From Oehlia diaphana (lineage: Eukaryota > Glomeromycota > Glomeromycetes > Glomerales > Glomeraceae), in NCBI GenBank assembly GCA_003833135.1, contig QZLH01000906.1, positions 6,958 through 52,653 of the forward strand: a stretch of 45,696 nt of DNA, read 5' to 3'. The position numbers were made by a program, and so were the translations under genes. Positions 21,891 to 34,492 of this stretch are shown here, in pieces. How positions within the stretch are numbered: position 1 is the first letter of the stretch; every line of letters begins with the position of its first letter. A model generated the notes under the pieces. The model did no database searches and was not told the DNA's origin. It worked only from the letters and a program-made list of their open reading frames with translations.

Positions 21891-24380
21891 ATATATTTCA
21901 AATAGTTAAAAGATAATTAAGATAATTAAATGTTTAGTATCCTACTACATTTTTATAAGAATAAAACACCTTATAATTGAGAAATATAGAAATTTATCAA
22001 AAATAAGTATTTTAATACATATATGTACATTTACTTATCTGAAATAAATAATATAAACAATAATGAGAGAATACAGATTTTTTAAAGAAAATTAATACTT
22101 CCTTAATAATAGATAGAAACAAATATTTAATACAAACTATTATGCTGATATTTGTGAACCAATCAAAATTATTGATAGTATTATGAATTTCATCTGAAAT
22201 GGAATGACAGTAAAGTTTTATTTGGAACTATTAAACTTTGTAAATTGGATAAGAGTATAATATTACAGATTATTAGCTAATACTGTAATGGTAGGGAGTA
22301 AGATAATTTGACAAATAAATATGATAAATTTGTGGACATGACTGCCAGTACTTGACAAACTTATATATTATAAATTTCCTGGTGTGAACTGCTATCAAGC
22401 AATGAAATAGAGAGTTCTGGGAAGTGTACAAGCTCGACATTTACAGAATCATCAGTTGATTAATGTAGTTTCAGAGCCATATTATTAATGATGTCACGTG
22501 ATCGTCGATCATTTTATAATTGCAAAACAAGTGACGATCAAAATCAAGAATTTCATAGATGTATGACATATCACAAAAATCATGTTAAGTTGATAAATTT
22601 AATAGTTTATTTTATTTATTATATCTATTATATTTATTTTTATTAGATAGATTAGATAAAATTATTCTGTCTTGCTGCAGACAAGAGTGAGAATTATCTC
22701 TTCGGTTATAATATAAGAAAACACTTGATTTTGTTAATCCTTTATTTGTGTCTGATTGTATGAGCTAGTGTAGAGTCATACTTTATTCACATCTGATTGG
22801 ATTTGTTGTGTAATTTCGTATTATTATAATCCTTCTGCTTACCCTTTGCACATTGTTTATTTTTATAAACATCAAAGAACTGACCTAACAATAGTGAATC
22901 CATGATAGTGATAGATGACTGGAAGTTATAGCACTAGAGGTTTTCATACTATTACTAAAATAAAAAAATAAATTAGATTGTTGAATATTAGAAATTCCGA
23001 TAGTATTATCAGATTTTTAGTATTGAAAGAAAGAATATGCCTGGAATTAAGTATCTTTCTGAAGATACAAAGTTGGAAAATATTTTTAAACAATGGTGTC
23101 TCAAAGTGGAAATACACGTAATACATGTGTAAATGTGTATTTATATATCATTAAGAAAATGGGTAAATTAATGAACTGGAAGAGAAGAGCTCTTTCATTA
23201 TTTTTAAATTCAGAAATGAAGTAAAAGCCCACTTTGTTGGAGAGACACTATAATTTAAAGTTGGAAGTTGGTAGAGTCAGTATTGTCAAGTATCAGCATC
23301 AACAATACTAATTATACAAATACAGTTCATTTCACTAAAAATCCACATATTATTAATGTTTATATGGAGAACACATATATATCTGATAATACTTGTTTAA
23401 AAATGAGATATTTTATTGACTCATAGATAAAGATTAATAATATTACCTACATCTTGTATGTTATTTGCAATAAGTGGAAATGTTCAAAGACAATCTTAAC
23501 TCTATTACTCAAATTGTATAATGTTAAAATTGAGAATTTTCATCTTGCAAAATAATTTATCATACATCATAATAAGACAATTATATTCATAATAGTACTT
23601 TAGACTTTAATTTAGTATGCAGGTTATTCAACAAAATTATTATAATAATAATTTGCTAGATAGTCAGATATTTGTACAGGACATAAAAACCTAATGGCAT
23701 ATATTGTAGTAACTATCACAGTTATTATGGTTGTAATTATATAGATATATTATATATTATTAAAAGTCAAACAAGTCCTGGACTATAACAACTGCATTTG
23801 GCATAGTTCTTTAAAATATATAGAATATTCTTTATTTTATAGTACAAATATTTACATAATACTATATTTAGCTTTTGGAATAGTTGGATCAAATAAGCTA
23901 CTTTAAAAGACACTAAATATTATATATTCATAGACTTTGATACAACAATTTTGTAAACAACAATAGATAATGTATTGACTATAGTAAATTTATATAGATG
24001 TGGCAAATTCTACCATAATATCAAATGATCAGGGCTGCTTGTTATAATGTAAATCATTACTTTTTAAATTTTATATATAACAAGAATCACTTCCCAATAA
24101 TACGAAAGAGGAGATCAGGCGAAATTTAAGAGCATTAGGATTGTTTTTTGATACCTCTATCTTGTGCTAACTCTATGAATTCTAAAAGTACACTAATGAT
24201 GCATGAATTTTAAGTGATCTTTGTGAATTATTTATTTTTAAATTTGAATAAAAAAAAGTGTTTCAGCAAACATATAAAAGAGGCTCATTTACTCTTGCAT
24301 CACACATTTATTCAATTTATTCATAGAAATTCATTCATTCTTCTACTACTCATTTTTATTCAATTTTAAAAACAATAAAT
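21891..24380. other. Non-genic, possibly an eroded LTR retrotransposon
   Basis: No intact gene. At about 22898-23125 the sequence has gag-like scraps (MPGIKYLSEDTKLENIFKQW near 23038) followed by LKVEIHVIHV. This is weakly reminiscent of Ty1/copia gag beginnings. No paired LTRs could be identified by eye. The last 80 bp (24300-24380) resemble a 5' leader for the relic that follows. Confidence 0.3.
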
Positions 24381-25330
24381 ATGATCACAAATATCATGAC
24401 TATCTTGTACATATTAACTGTCTTTAATGAGATTATCAACAGTGTACTCTACAGAAAGGTACAGCTATTTCTCAAGTATACAAAGACCTCAAATTATTTA
24501 ACTTCAGCTAATTCTGATTCAAGTGATGACATTGAAACAGCACCATTCAAGAAAGAGAATATGTATCTAATAACAGCAAAGTTTTCTGTCTTACAAGATG
24601 ATTTAATTAATGTGACAATTATACCCAATGTACACATTCCTTTGATAAACAAGATATACCTATCATGAAATCAACTGTCAATTTTGTTAGAAAACCATAA
24701 ATTATTTGCAATTAACAGGTGTTGGTTACACTTTGCAAATTCAAGTAAAACCATATTTATCAAAGGGCAATTTAATTATTCTTAGTTAAATTAACTTACC
24801 CAGTGAATGGAAGATATAAAATGTCTTGACAAAAACTAAAAAAATTCAACAATTCATACCACAAGACTACTTTTCCTCACAGATAAACAACTATAGTATA
24901 CTGTGAAACATTGGAATTTCAATTTATTATGGGTAAAATTGAATCAGAAAGTATTATATCCATTCCATGGAAGTGTAAAACAGACACAACTTCATTTTCT
25001 TCTAAGACTAAATCTACTATAGAATGAAGAATCAACCATATACATCAAAATTTAGAAACAAAAATGCCTCTATCATTACCATTGGCTAATACTTCAAAGA
25101 AGGATCATGGAGAACATAAGACTTTTACAACAAGAATATCAGAAATTTCAAAATCTTTGCTGTCTCAGGATCATCATATTGAAAATTATTGATAATAATG
25201 ATCAAGAATTAAATAATTGAATGAAAGTATTTGCAAAAACATTGAAGAAGGTAATGAAAGATGAAATGCCAGAAAATCTTCCAAACAAACTAAAAAGACC
25301 AAAAGTAAAAGAAAATAAAATTAATTTTAA
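24381..25330 (+). pseudogene. Decayed gene, unknown family
   Basis: Begins with ATG at 24381 (MITNIMTILYILTVFNEIIN) and stays open to 24668. It continues in another frame with several stops: YPVNGRYKM, VYCETLEFQFIMGKIESES, ISIPWKCKTDT, then a Ser/Lys-rich end (ANTSKKDHGEHKT, KSSKQTKKTKSKRK). The charged, low-complexity end suggests a nuclear protein, but no domain is recognised. Several point stops and indels make it non-functional as read. Confidence 0.55.
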
Positions 25331-26877
25331 TTATTGAACGTTGTTGATGATATGAAATGTGATCTTTCTACTTCAGTTGCCTTAAAGTATAATGAATTTG
25401 TTAATAACTTCAATAAGATTGATAATCTGATATATTTAGGAATATTATACATAATAACAAATGAAAAAAAAGTGTCTCAATTGACAAAGAAAACAAATCA
25501 TATATTACATTTAACTTAGCCATCATCATTATCCAATTATGTATTCACATTTGACTCAAAATCAACATTGTATAATTTTTAATTACATATAGCAGGAAAA
25601 TATGGAATAATCCTGCATTCATATCTAGCAAAATATGTAGTAACCAAAGCAAAGGAACTTATATTATGGATGTAATTGTGCCTTTACTTCAGGCTACTTG
25701 GGGCCTCTACCAAATAGTAATTACATCTATTTAAGTACAGCAAAATGTCAAAACATTGCAAGTAAGGCACAAAGAAGCTTTGGAAAAGATAAGGATCAGG
25801 TTTCACAATCATCTAGATCTTGACTACTGGAGAAAAAGCTTGATGTTATAATAATAATGATATGTTTAGGAAAGTTCTCTGAGCTTGCTATTATTGAATC
25901 TTCATGAGTTACTTGTACTGATACTAAAAATAAGAGATTCAGTAAAATTATAGAGGGAGACTTTAGATTTATTAGTGATACCTGTAGACTGAAAAATAAT
26001 CAATTTGGTAAAATCCAGGTGCAAAATGGCCTGATAATGTTGTGCTGAATAAAGATGATAACATCAACAATTATTTGAGTTTAACACTCATTACAGTAAC
26101 TTGTAGGCAAATATTATTAATCACATTATCAATATAAAATATATATAATGAAACAATTTCAGACAAAATGCATGTTATGCACTAAAAGTGAATATGAGAA
26201 CTACTTGGATATTTAATCTGCTGGCATAACCATAAATTTGTAATGAACTTTCATATGAGTTCTGGTAGCTTTGTATGAGTAACTACTTAATTTATTTTCA
26301 ACTTTTTTTTTATAGTTTTCATTCTTAATGAAGATATATTTACTACATAAAATCTGAAAGGTCAATACTCACTAGATTTTTTTGAATCATTATAAAGAGA
26401 TATATCTGTATCAGTATCAGTCATTATTGGTTCACCTTCAAAATCACATGTATATTTAAAAATAATCTCAATAATGATGCCATTCAATTCTAATATACTA
26501 TTACTAGAAACCATTAGAAAACTATTTGTTAAAATTCTTACTACTCATATCAAAGGCTTGGCTCAATGGAACTCATGTTTCTCCTTCTAGGACATATGAT
26601 TTGTAATTCATCTGCCACAGTTAAATTTATAACCACTGACCCACCTCCATCATGAATATGTGCAGTATTACCCATTTACATGTTAGAGGAGGAAGATGAA
26701 AACCCATATTTTGATGATTAAATTCCTCTCAACAGGTGATTTTTTACAACCAAACAATTGAGCAGGACTTATTGGTAAATCCAATTACAGGTTCTTCAAC
26801 ATATCTTTGAATCAAATAATAATGTATATTAAATCTCTGAAAATTCTACTAGAAAAATTATGCATAGGCTTACAGGA
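25331..26877 (+). pseudogene. Scattered reading-frame relics
   Basis: Fragments with coding character (VVDDMKCDLSTSVALKYNEF at about 25338; KEALEKIRIRFHNHLDLDYW near 25770) are broken by many stops. They probably belong to the decayed units on either side. No identity can be given. Confidence 0.3.
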
Positions 26878-28282
26878 TATTAGCAAAGCACAAGCAGATG
26901 AAGGCCTTCACTCCAAAGTCCAATGGTACAATGATAAAGATGAGCGGAAAGAAAAACTTAAAGAATTTATTGATTGGAAGTCTGGAAGAAATACTCCACT
27001 CGTAATAATTATAAAAATTATAGATTTTTAGATTTTTAAATTTGAGAATGGAGAAGAGGTTTTTAAGAATGAATTTTTGAGTGCAGCCAAGGATACTACC
27101 AATAGAAATAAACCTTATATGAGATATATATGCATAATTAATCTTCAAATCTCTGGAGATGGGCGGAATGTAGAAAGAAAAGTAAAACATGTAATCATTA
27201 CAGTGGCTATTTTAGATGATAAAAATACTTCCCACAAACCAGATCATCATTATACGACCATATTCTATCCTGGATGTGAAGATTACAACTCTCTATCAAA
27301 TGCAATGACTCAATTCTACCATGAACTGAGAAATTTAAAAGAAGGACTGGTAATTGATAATGTAAAGTGGAATTTCAATTTTATTTTTCATCTGACTGGA
27401 AGTTCTTAGCAATCTGTTTGGGGTTTAATAGTGCTCATAGTAAAAATTTCTGCCCTTGGTGTACAATTGATAAATCACAACAAGAAGATCTATCAAAAGA
27501 ATGGAAGATTAGTAAAGAAATAGATAAGTTAGTTGAACAAAATAATTACTTTAAAGGACATATAGGAAAACCACTTTTTGATATGTTACCTCTTAATCAC
27601 TGGGTTCCTGATGAATTGCACATTATGCTTAGAATTACTGATTGTTTATGGAGTCTTGTAATAGCAGAATTAACAGAATATGGTTTGTTTAATGATACTG
27701 CATGAAAGATAATTGTAGAGGAAATGAAAAGAATTAAAGTTAAGTTTCAATTCTGGCAAATTCAAGAATCTAAAACTTGGAGCTACACATCATTAATGGG
27801 AAATGATAAGATCAAAGTATTACATTTTTTGATTTATCAAAAATTCTTTCAAGACAATGTACTAATATGATATGAAATCTATGGAATAAATTTTATGAAC
27901 TCTACATAAAATGAAGGACAAAAAACAAATGCTGAAGAATTTCAAAATGATGCAAAGAATTGGCTTACTTTATTTTTAATGCCATCTGAAGGTATTCCAA
28001 ATACTCAAGGATTCAAAAAAGGTCTTTATAAACCTTGTGATATGACACCTTACATTCATGTTTTTAGAACATCATGTTTCTAAATTTATGACAATTCATC
28101 AGAAATGGGGATTAAAATCATTTTCATGTAGTGCAGTGGAAAAAAAAATCATCAGCAAAGTTTCTTATTTTTTTCGTAAAACAATGAAAGATAGAGGTAG
28201 AAAATCCAAGTCATCAGCAATTATTGAGATCTTAGAAAATGAAATAGATCTCTTTTTTACAATTACCATAATGTTTCCTTAA
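26878..28282 (+). pseudogene. Decayed DDE transposase, RAG1/Transib/CMC-like hallmarks
   Basis: At least three frame changes. In order: ISKAQADEGLHSKVQWYNDK; a region with ISGDGRNVERKVKHVII (candidate first catalytic Asp, near 27150); an acidic YNSLSNAMTQFYHELRNLKE stretch; DWKFLAICLGFNSAHSKNFC with a CPWC zinc-knuckle-like CxxC (27450-27461); PDELHIM (near 27610), which fits the [C/D]xxH signature after the second Asp; and near 28105-28160 FSCSAVEKK (candidate catalytic Glu) followed by VSYFFRKTMKDRGRK. Order and spacing resemble the RNase H-fold transposases with a CxxC insertion (Transib/RAG1, CACTA-Mirage-Chapaev). In-frame stops occur at 27703-27705 and later. No terminal repeats were found. 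Confidence 0.5.
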
Positions 28283-28486
28283 ACTATCAAAAACCTCATA
28301 AAATTCATATTAAAGCTGAGAATAATTAGAATGAAAATACTTAATATACTTTGATACTGTTTTTTTTGTGTTCAAGTATCTATTTTATTCAATCATAGCC
28401 TGGCTATTATAAAATGAAATAAATGTGACCTGCGTAAGTGAAATTACCATTAAAATCAGTATTTTTTTGTTTTTTCCATTCTACTA

Positions 28487-29068
28487 CTAATTGACCACGT
28501 ATGCATTTTGGTTTGCGTGATTTTTAATTGTTTCATAAGTTAATGCAGCTGTAATAGGATTTTCATACCTATCTTCAATATTATTGTCATCATCACAAAG
28601 TACAATATAAGTACATTGCCATCGATCATAAAATTTAGTCTCCCAACCTTCCATCTCTAGAATATTTGCTAATACTTGATTTGATGAACCTCCATGAAAT
28701 ATACACTTGTAAATACCCTTTGTAGCAGAGTAGTAATGTATATATTTTTTAAATACTGCATAAAACTGACTTTCAGTAGCAGGAATAGAAACTGTTTGTT
28801 TTCCTAATTGCCTATATCCTTTTTGCGAATATAGTGAACTAAGATTGCTTTAAATTGGTGTACGGTATTATCAGGTAAAGCATCAATATCTGGATGTCAA
28901 GAGTTGAATTTTATAATAGTATTTAAATGTCTAGTCAATCCCCTTTTTTTAAACAGTTTTCCGCATATATTACATTCAAATCTTGAATCAGTAGTTGTTG
29001 GAGTTGTTATTTGAGTTGTTGTTAAAGGTGGAAGCAAGAGCACTGGTAGAAACTACAGCTTGATTCAT
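28487..29068 (-). pseudogene. Zinc-finger protein pseudogene
   Basis: From ATG 29068: MNQAVVSTSALAST, a frame change near 29030, then RFECNICGKLFKKRGLTRHL (about 28930-28990), a C2H2-like finger whose second His is not seen. An in-frame TGA follows at 28897-28899, then PDIDALPDNTVHQFKAILV, a second frame change, and a long downstream domain (YRQLGKQTVSIPATESQFYA ... IYKCIFHGGSSNQVL ... YIVLCDDDN) ending at TAG 28487-28489. It appears to be a transposon-associated or expanded fungal gene family, now broken. Function unknown. Confidence 0.6.
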
Positions 29069-29340
29069 ATTACCATACCTAAAATATTAAAAAAAAAAAC
29101 ACTTTATTAATTAAAATATTAAACACTGTGGTAAATTAATACGCGAAATTTACAAATAACAAAAATTCTACAAGCAAACTACTTTTGATTTACTAAATGT
29201 AGTTTAAATAAAGTTAAAAAATATTCTTTTGTATATAGAAATAGAATAGTACTACATGATATTTTTGATTATATTTGGTTAAAATACAAAAACATATATG
29301 GGTGGAATGGTGTAATGAAACGATTGAAATAGAAAAACAA

Positions 29341-29574
29341 ATGGGTATTTTCAGAGACCTTAAAAGGAAAAAAAGAATGGAAGCTGTTAGAACGGATGAT
29401 GAAGGTATAGACGATGATGAGGAAAAATTAAGAAAAACCAAAAACAGGAAAAAAATTAAAAACTTAATAAAAACAGATCTAGAAAATAATATGAAATCTG
29501 ATGTATTTAGTTTAGGTAGCTCTAGTAGACATAGAATAGGTAATAATGTTATTAGTAATTTAGTTAATACATAG
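29341..29574 (+). CDS. Charged 77-aa frame inside the retrocopy
   Basis: Starts MGIFRDLKRKKRMEAVR and ends in GNNVISNLVNT. Basic and acidic blocks alternate. The open frame reaches upstream to 29275 without an ATG, so the natural start may have been lost by 5' truncation. Expression is unlikely unless a local promoter exists. No domain recognised. Confidence 0.35.
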   Translation: MGIFRDLKRKKRMEAVRTDDEGIDDDEEKLRKTKNRKKIKNLIKTDLENNMKSDVFSLGSSSRHRIGNNVISNLVNT

Positions 29575-29775
29575 TAATCATAGGATAAAGTAGTTAGTTA
29601 ATTTACTTTGGTTATGTTTATTCGCGCCTTGGTTAGATACCCTTGGCTTTTGTATGAAGAGATTCATAATTATTTAATTTTGAATTTCAATGTATTCATG
29701 TTATAATTATTATGTATTATGATGCGTTATAATTACTAATAAAATAATTAAATACGTTTACAAAAAAAAAAAAAA

Positions 29776-30354
29776 NNNNNNNNNNNNNNNNNNNNNNNNN
29801 NNNNNNNNNNNNNNNNNNNNNNNNNNNNNNNNNNNNNNNNNNNNNNNNNNNNNNNNNNNNNNNNNNNNNNNNNNNNNNNNNNNNNNNNNNNNNNNNNNNN
29901 NNNNNNNNNNNNNNNNNNNNNNNNNNNNNNNNNNNNNNNNNNNNNNNNNNNNNNNNNNNNNNNNNNNNNNNNNNNNNNNNNNNNNNNNNNNNNNNNNNNN
30001 NNNNNNNNNNNNNNNNNNNNNNNNNNNNNNNNNNNNNNNNNNNNNNNNNNNNNNNNNNNNNNNNNNNNNNNNNNNNNNNNNNNNNNNNNNNNNNNNNNNN
30101 NNNNNNNNNNNNNNNNNNNNNNNNNNNNNNNNNNNNNNNNNNNNNNNNNNNNNNNNNNNNNNNNNNNNNNNNNNNNNNNNNNNNNNNNNNNNNNNNNNNN
30201 NNNNNNNNNNNNNNNNNNNNNNNNNNNNNNNNNNNNNNNNNNNNNNNNNNNNNNNNNNNNNNNNNNNNNNNNNNNNNNNNNNNNNNNNNNNNNNNNNNNN
30301 NNNNNNNNNNNNNNNNNNNNNNNNNNNNNNNNNNNNNNNNNNNNNNNNNNNNNN
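29776..30354. other. Assembly gap (Ns) within poly(A)
   Basis: 579 Ns with adenine runs on both sides (14 left, about 74 right). The true gap content is probably only more A and possibly much shorter than drawn. Confidence 0.9.
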
Positions 30355-30430
<76 letters not shown>

Positions 30431-30443
30431 AATAGAATAGTAC

Positions 30444-31159
30444 ACTCAACATAATTTACCTTTGAAGGAGATTGGTTTGACGTGATAGTTACTATTAAAT
30501 TTTTTTTTTTAGGGTTTTTCGATGAGAGAGTCCTAACGCTTGACATATGATTGTTGTGTAACATTTACAATGGTCACATGCAATTTTAATAGTAATTTGA
30601 CACCTCAATTTTGGTCCAATTCCGATAATAAGCCGATATGACATAAACTAATAAACCATTCAACTTAGCAAGAAAAAGAAAGAAAAAAAAGAAAATTACT
30701 AAAAAAAATAACATAATATTACTAACAAATCAAAAAAAAATCGCCAGTGAGTAGTAACCTATTTCCAGTACTACTTTTACACATGTTTCTTTATACATTA
30801 AAATTTTGATAATATATAAATACTGATCTTAACCGGTGACTTCCACCTGTAAAATAAATAAACCAGATAGTAAATCATTTATATGTCAATAGATACGATT
30901 GAAATCCAATTGTAAAAAAAATTAGGAAATTTTAATATTTTTTTTCGATATTTTTTCCTTAATTTAGGAAAACTATTTTAAATTATTAAATTATTTATTT
31001 CTGTATGAACTAAAAAAAAAAATCTAACTGATACACGAATTAAATACTTTTCGTTGTACAATAATCCTTTATTAGTAGCACATATAACATATCTGTCATA
31101 TGAATGTTTGATGGCTGATTAAACCAATTATTGTGTAATTCTTAAGGCATATCATCGTG
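30444..31159. other. AT-rich intergenic region
   Basis: Nothing gene-like seen on either strand. A/T homopolymers are frequent. Confidence 0.5.
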
Positions 31160-31350
31160 CTACTCTTTGCCATTTGTTACCAAAATTCTTATATTATTTG
31201 ACTCCATAATTGGTACCTTTAATTCCTTCCTCAACTCATTTATTATTGTACTTATGGCTGTCCTGAATCTAAGATGTTGGTATACTTCTTCTTTTATCGT
31301 TAAATCATATCTCATCGCAGTTGTTAATTCCCCTTCAAGTCGTAGCCATC
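31160..31350 (-). pseudogene. Short coding relic, unknown
   Basis: The minus strand has a 62-codon open stretch with convincing amino-acid composition (LEGELTTAMRYDLTIKEEVY; FRTAISTIINELRKELKV; NIRILVTNGKE, then TAG). There is no ATG at its start. It probably is the last exon or fragment of a decayed gene. The plus-strand frame over it is its shadow. Confidence 0.35.
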
Positions 31351-31385
31351 AGCGGTCAAAAATTCTAGGATTCGGAAAAGTTTAA

Positions 31386-34300
31386 TATTAATTATTTTTT
31401 TCCATGTAAATAAATTGCTCGATAATCACGAATCCTATTTAAAGAAATCATTTTTACAACATTTGTATAGTTATATTATCCTATTTATTATGCGTTTCTT
31501 ATTCTTTAAATTTAAATATTCTTTGTATTAGTTATTATATTCTCATTTTAAAAGGGAGAATATTGAAGTTATTTTTCTATGATCTTTGTTAATCGCTAAT
31601 ATTTAGATAACAAAACCCAATTAATTCTACTACTATGATTTTATATCTTTATCCTTGGTTTCACTAGTAGTGTAAAGAAAATTAATGTTACTTTATTGCA
31701 TGAAGTTTTCTTTTAGTACAAATAAACCTTTCTATAGTAATTTATGTAGATTTATTACATTATGATAACAGACAATCTAAAAATTGGAGAGATTTAAACT
31801 AATTTAATAATTTTATTTTGTAAAATAAGCGCCTTGAATGACGATGACCTAGCAAGTACCTGTCACGTAGTCACACCACTTTTTTCTCACTTAACATTCC
31901 CAATAGAGAAAAATACTTTCCTTTCTAATTATTAAGAAGCCCTATGTGACGGAAATTGTTTCTTGAATTCTTGTCAATATTTAATAATTTTTAGTACATA
32001 TAAAGACTTTTTGCTATCACTATATATTTATAGTAATACTAAGTATTTATATTATAAATATATTAATCTTTTTTTACTATTTGAGAGGTTTATACTCCTC
32101 TGCATTTAGAATAACCCTCCATATAAATAATTTGAATTGTGTCCCGTGATATGTCTGCGCCCGTTCTATCTCCGGTTAGAGGGTCATGTGTACTTTAATC
32201 TGAGATAAAGGTTTTTTTTTGCTAATGATAGTAACGTTAACGAAAAAAAAGCAAAATTCCTTTATTAATCATATTTCATTTTTGGCCACTATATACTATA
32301 TAATGGGCTCTTTTTTTTACATTTTTTAATGGTTTTTAAACCGATTTTTAATTATTTTTTTTTTTTTTTATAAAAATCACTAATTTCTATTTAAAAATAA
32401 TTTTTTAACCCATTTTTTAATTATTTATAAATTTTATTGTATTTTTTTTTTTCATTTTTTGGTTTTTAAAGCATAAAAGAATTTTTTCTTTACAGTCTTT
32501 AAACCGTTTCATTATTTTTATTTCTTTATGATTTTTATATATTTAATAATGCCTTTAAGCAAACTATTTTATAAAAAAAAAAAATTTATTATATTTATTT
32601 TTTTAAAAAAGGTAAACAAAAATTATTTATAAAAATGAAAACTCTTTTATAATAAAAAAGGACTCTCCTTTTAATGAACATTACAGTATTCTTCAAGTTT
32701 AAAAAATAAAATAAAATAAAATAATTTTAATGATAACAAACGAGTTTAAATAACTTAAACTGATATTCAACTTTCTAAATTAAGCAATTGAAATTTATTA
32801 AAATACTATTTTTTAACTTACCTTAGACTAAAAAAATTATCTAAAAATAATGTGTCTAATTTTTTCATTAATAAGTAATATACCGAATATTTTGCTCTTT
32901 GTATGTTTAGGATTTTTTAATAGAAAGTTCGTAATCGGATTCAATATAATGCAATGTACTGTATATACAGAAATTACTTAATGATTTATAATATAAACCA
33001 GTAGAATATATGTTTTAACGGACGGAATTATCTTCATTAAATTTTTATTCTTTCTAGATTTTTTGATTACATTTTAAACGTATATTTCATTATTTCTTTG
33101 TCAAAACTCAAAACGCATAGTACTAAATAAATATATGTCATGTTGTAAATTACAATATATATATACAGTATATACCGAAGAAAAATAGTACGAGAACGCA
33201 CCTCCGTTTTGTGGGTGACAAATAGGCATCAGACCATGGTAACCTGTTCTACTAAGCTCAAACTAATCAACGCAGTGAATACATTAATTCTTTCATGATA
33301 ATATTGATGAAGTAAATAATATACAACATATCAATACCTACTATAAACCACGAATTTTGAAGATGATTGTGCAATCAATGTTCAATGATTAATTTATGAT
33401 CGTGAAAAAAAGATCGATTTATAGATTTTAATAATCAAGGCTGAAGAAAGAAATTTTTCTCTAAAATAAATAAAGTAAAATTGTAAAATCATGAGAAAAA
33501 CAGACATAATATTAAATAAAAGAATTCTTACCGGATTTTGTATAAATTTGAGAATATGGCTTAGTAAATATTAGCATCAAAAATAATAAAATAATTATGA
33601 CGCAACCAACCGGTAATTTGATAATTACATTTTTTTGAATTTTTTTGTGCTACATAAATTTTTAAAAAATTATTTACAAATAAGGACAAGCAACATGATC
33701 AGGTTTCACTTAATTTGATTAGTGGATTCCATGATCAGCAGAAATCAGATGTTATATTTATTGAACCGGTTAAATTTATTGAATTCATAAATTCTTTCTT
33801 GAATACGCTTTTACTTAACCTTTAGTTTTAACTAGCTGAAATTTTATAATATGGATAATTAACATGTGTACTGTATCTAGTACTTACTTTTTTGTTTACT
33901 TAAAAGTGTGGCTAAAGAATTTCTCCATTAAGGTCGTGTCAGATGTTTCCCCATACAGTGGCTTCCAAAATAACGCCCCGAATAAACAAAAACAAATAAA
34001 TTAATATTATTGATTAATCAATTAAAATAGATAAAAATATTATAATTATTACTTACCAAATAATAACATCAATCGAAATTATTGTGCCTGTTACTTATGT
34101 TGCACGTGTTACAACAAATATTTACCTTTTTAAAATTCGTTTTAAAGGTAACACTTTTAAGATTGTACAAATATTTGCACGTCATAAAAAAAATATAATA
34201 AGACCTGATTTTAATACTGTGTATTGCACTAGAACTCTCCAATTACAGATACTACTAATAAAATTATACGACAAAAGTCTCTCGCAAATCATTTGATTGA

Positions 34301-34492
34301 TCATACTAACCATAATAAAATAGATTTTCTTCATTTTTCTTATTTGGGATACTTTGTCCTATATAAATTTACAGTGCTTTCAAAAAAGAAACTATTTTTG
34401 CTTTTTAACGTTTTACTCCTCATTTTACTTTCTTTACGTTAAAAAAATAATTTAATCATCCTATTTTTTCCTGTTCAATAAATATAATAAAT
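31386..34492. other. Long AT-rich intergenic region
   Basis: No supported gene. 32200-32650 is extreme A/T low-complexity sequence with long T runs. A 70-codon frame at 34084-34296 (from GTG: VTYVARVTTNIYLFKIRFKG) could be an exon scrap but lacks ATG and splice context. 34440-34492 is the leader of the following BTB gene. Confidence 0.45.

Larger units (their letters stand above)
29253..30427 (+). mobile_element. Retrocopy of a polyadenylated transcript
   Basis: The insert is flanked by 16-bp direct repeats AGAAATAGAATAGTAC (29237-29252 and 30428-30443). The insert's right end is a poly(A) run (29762-29775, then the N gap, then A 30355-30428), preceded 18 bp earlier by AATAAA at 29738-29743. 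This is the signature of LINE-type target-primed insertion of an mRNA. Its body is about 509 bp plus tail. The carried frame (from ATG 29341 or from upstream, to TAG at 29574) encodes a very charged peptide (DLKRKKRMEAVRTDDEGIDD) and is probably the 3' part of a longer coding sequence. The parent gene was not identified. Confidence 0.75.

Noticed and set aside
22330..22900. Possible LTR
   Set aside because: A second matching copy and clear primer-binding or polypurine sites were not found by eye; left as a weak note only.
26870..27190. Minus-strand 106-codon frame rich in F, I, Y
   Set aside because: Shadow of the transposase relic on the plus strand; composition is that of antisense AT-rich DNA.
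29717..30564. Three long minus-strand open frames of polyphenylalanine and X
   Set aside because: They are translations of the poly(A) tract and the N gap.
31167..31385. Plus-strand 72-codon frame
   Set aside because: No ATG start; antisense to a more protein-like minus-strand stretch.
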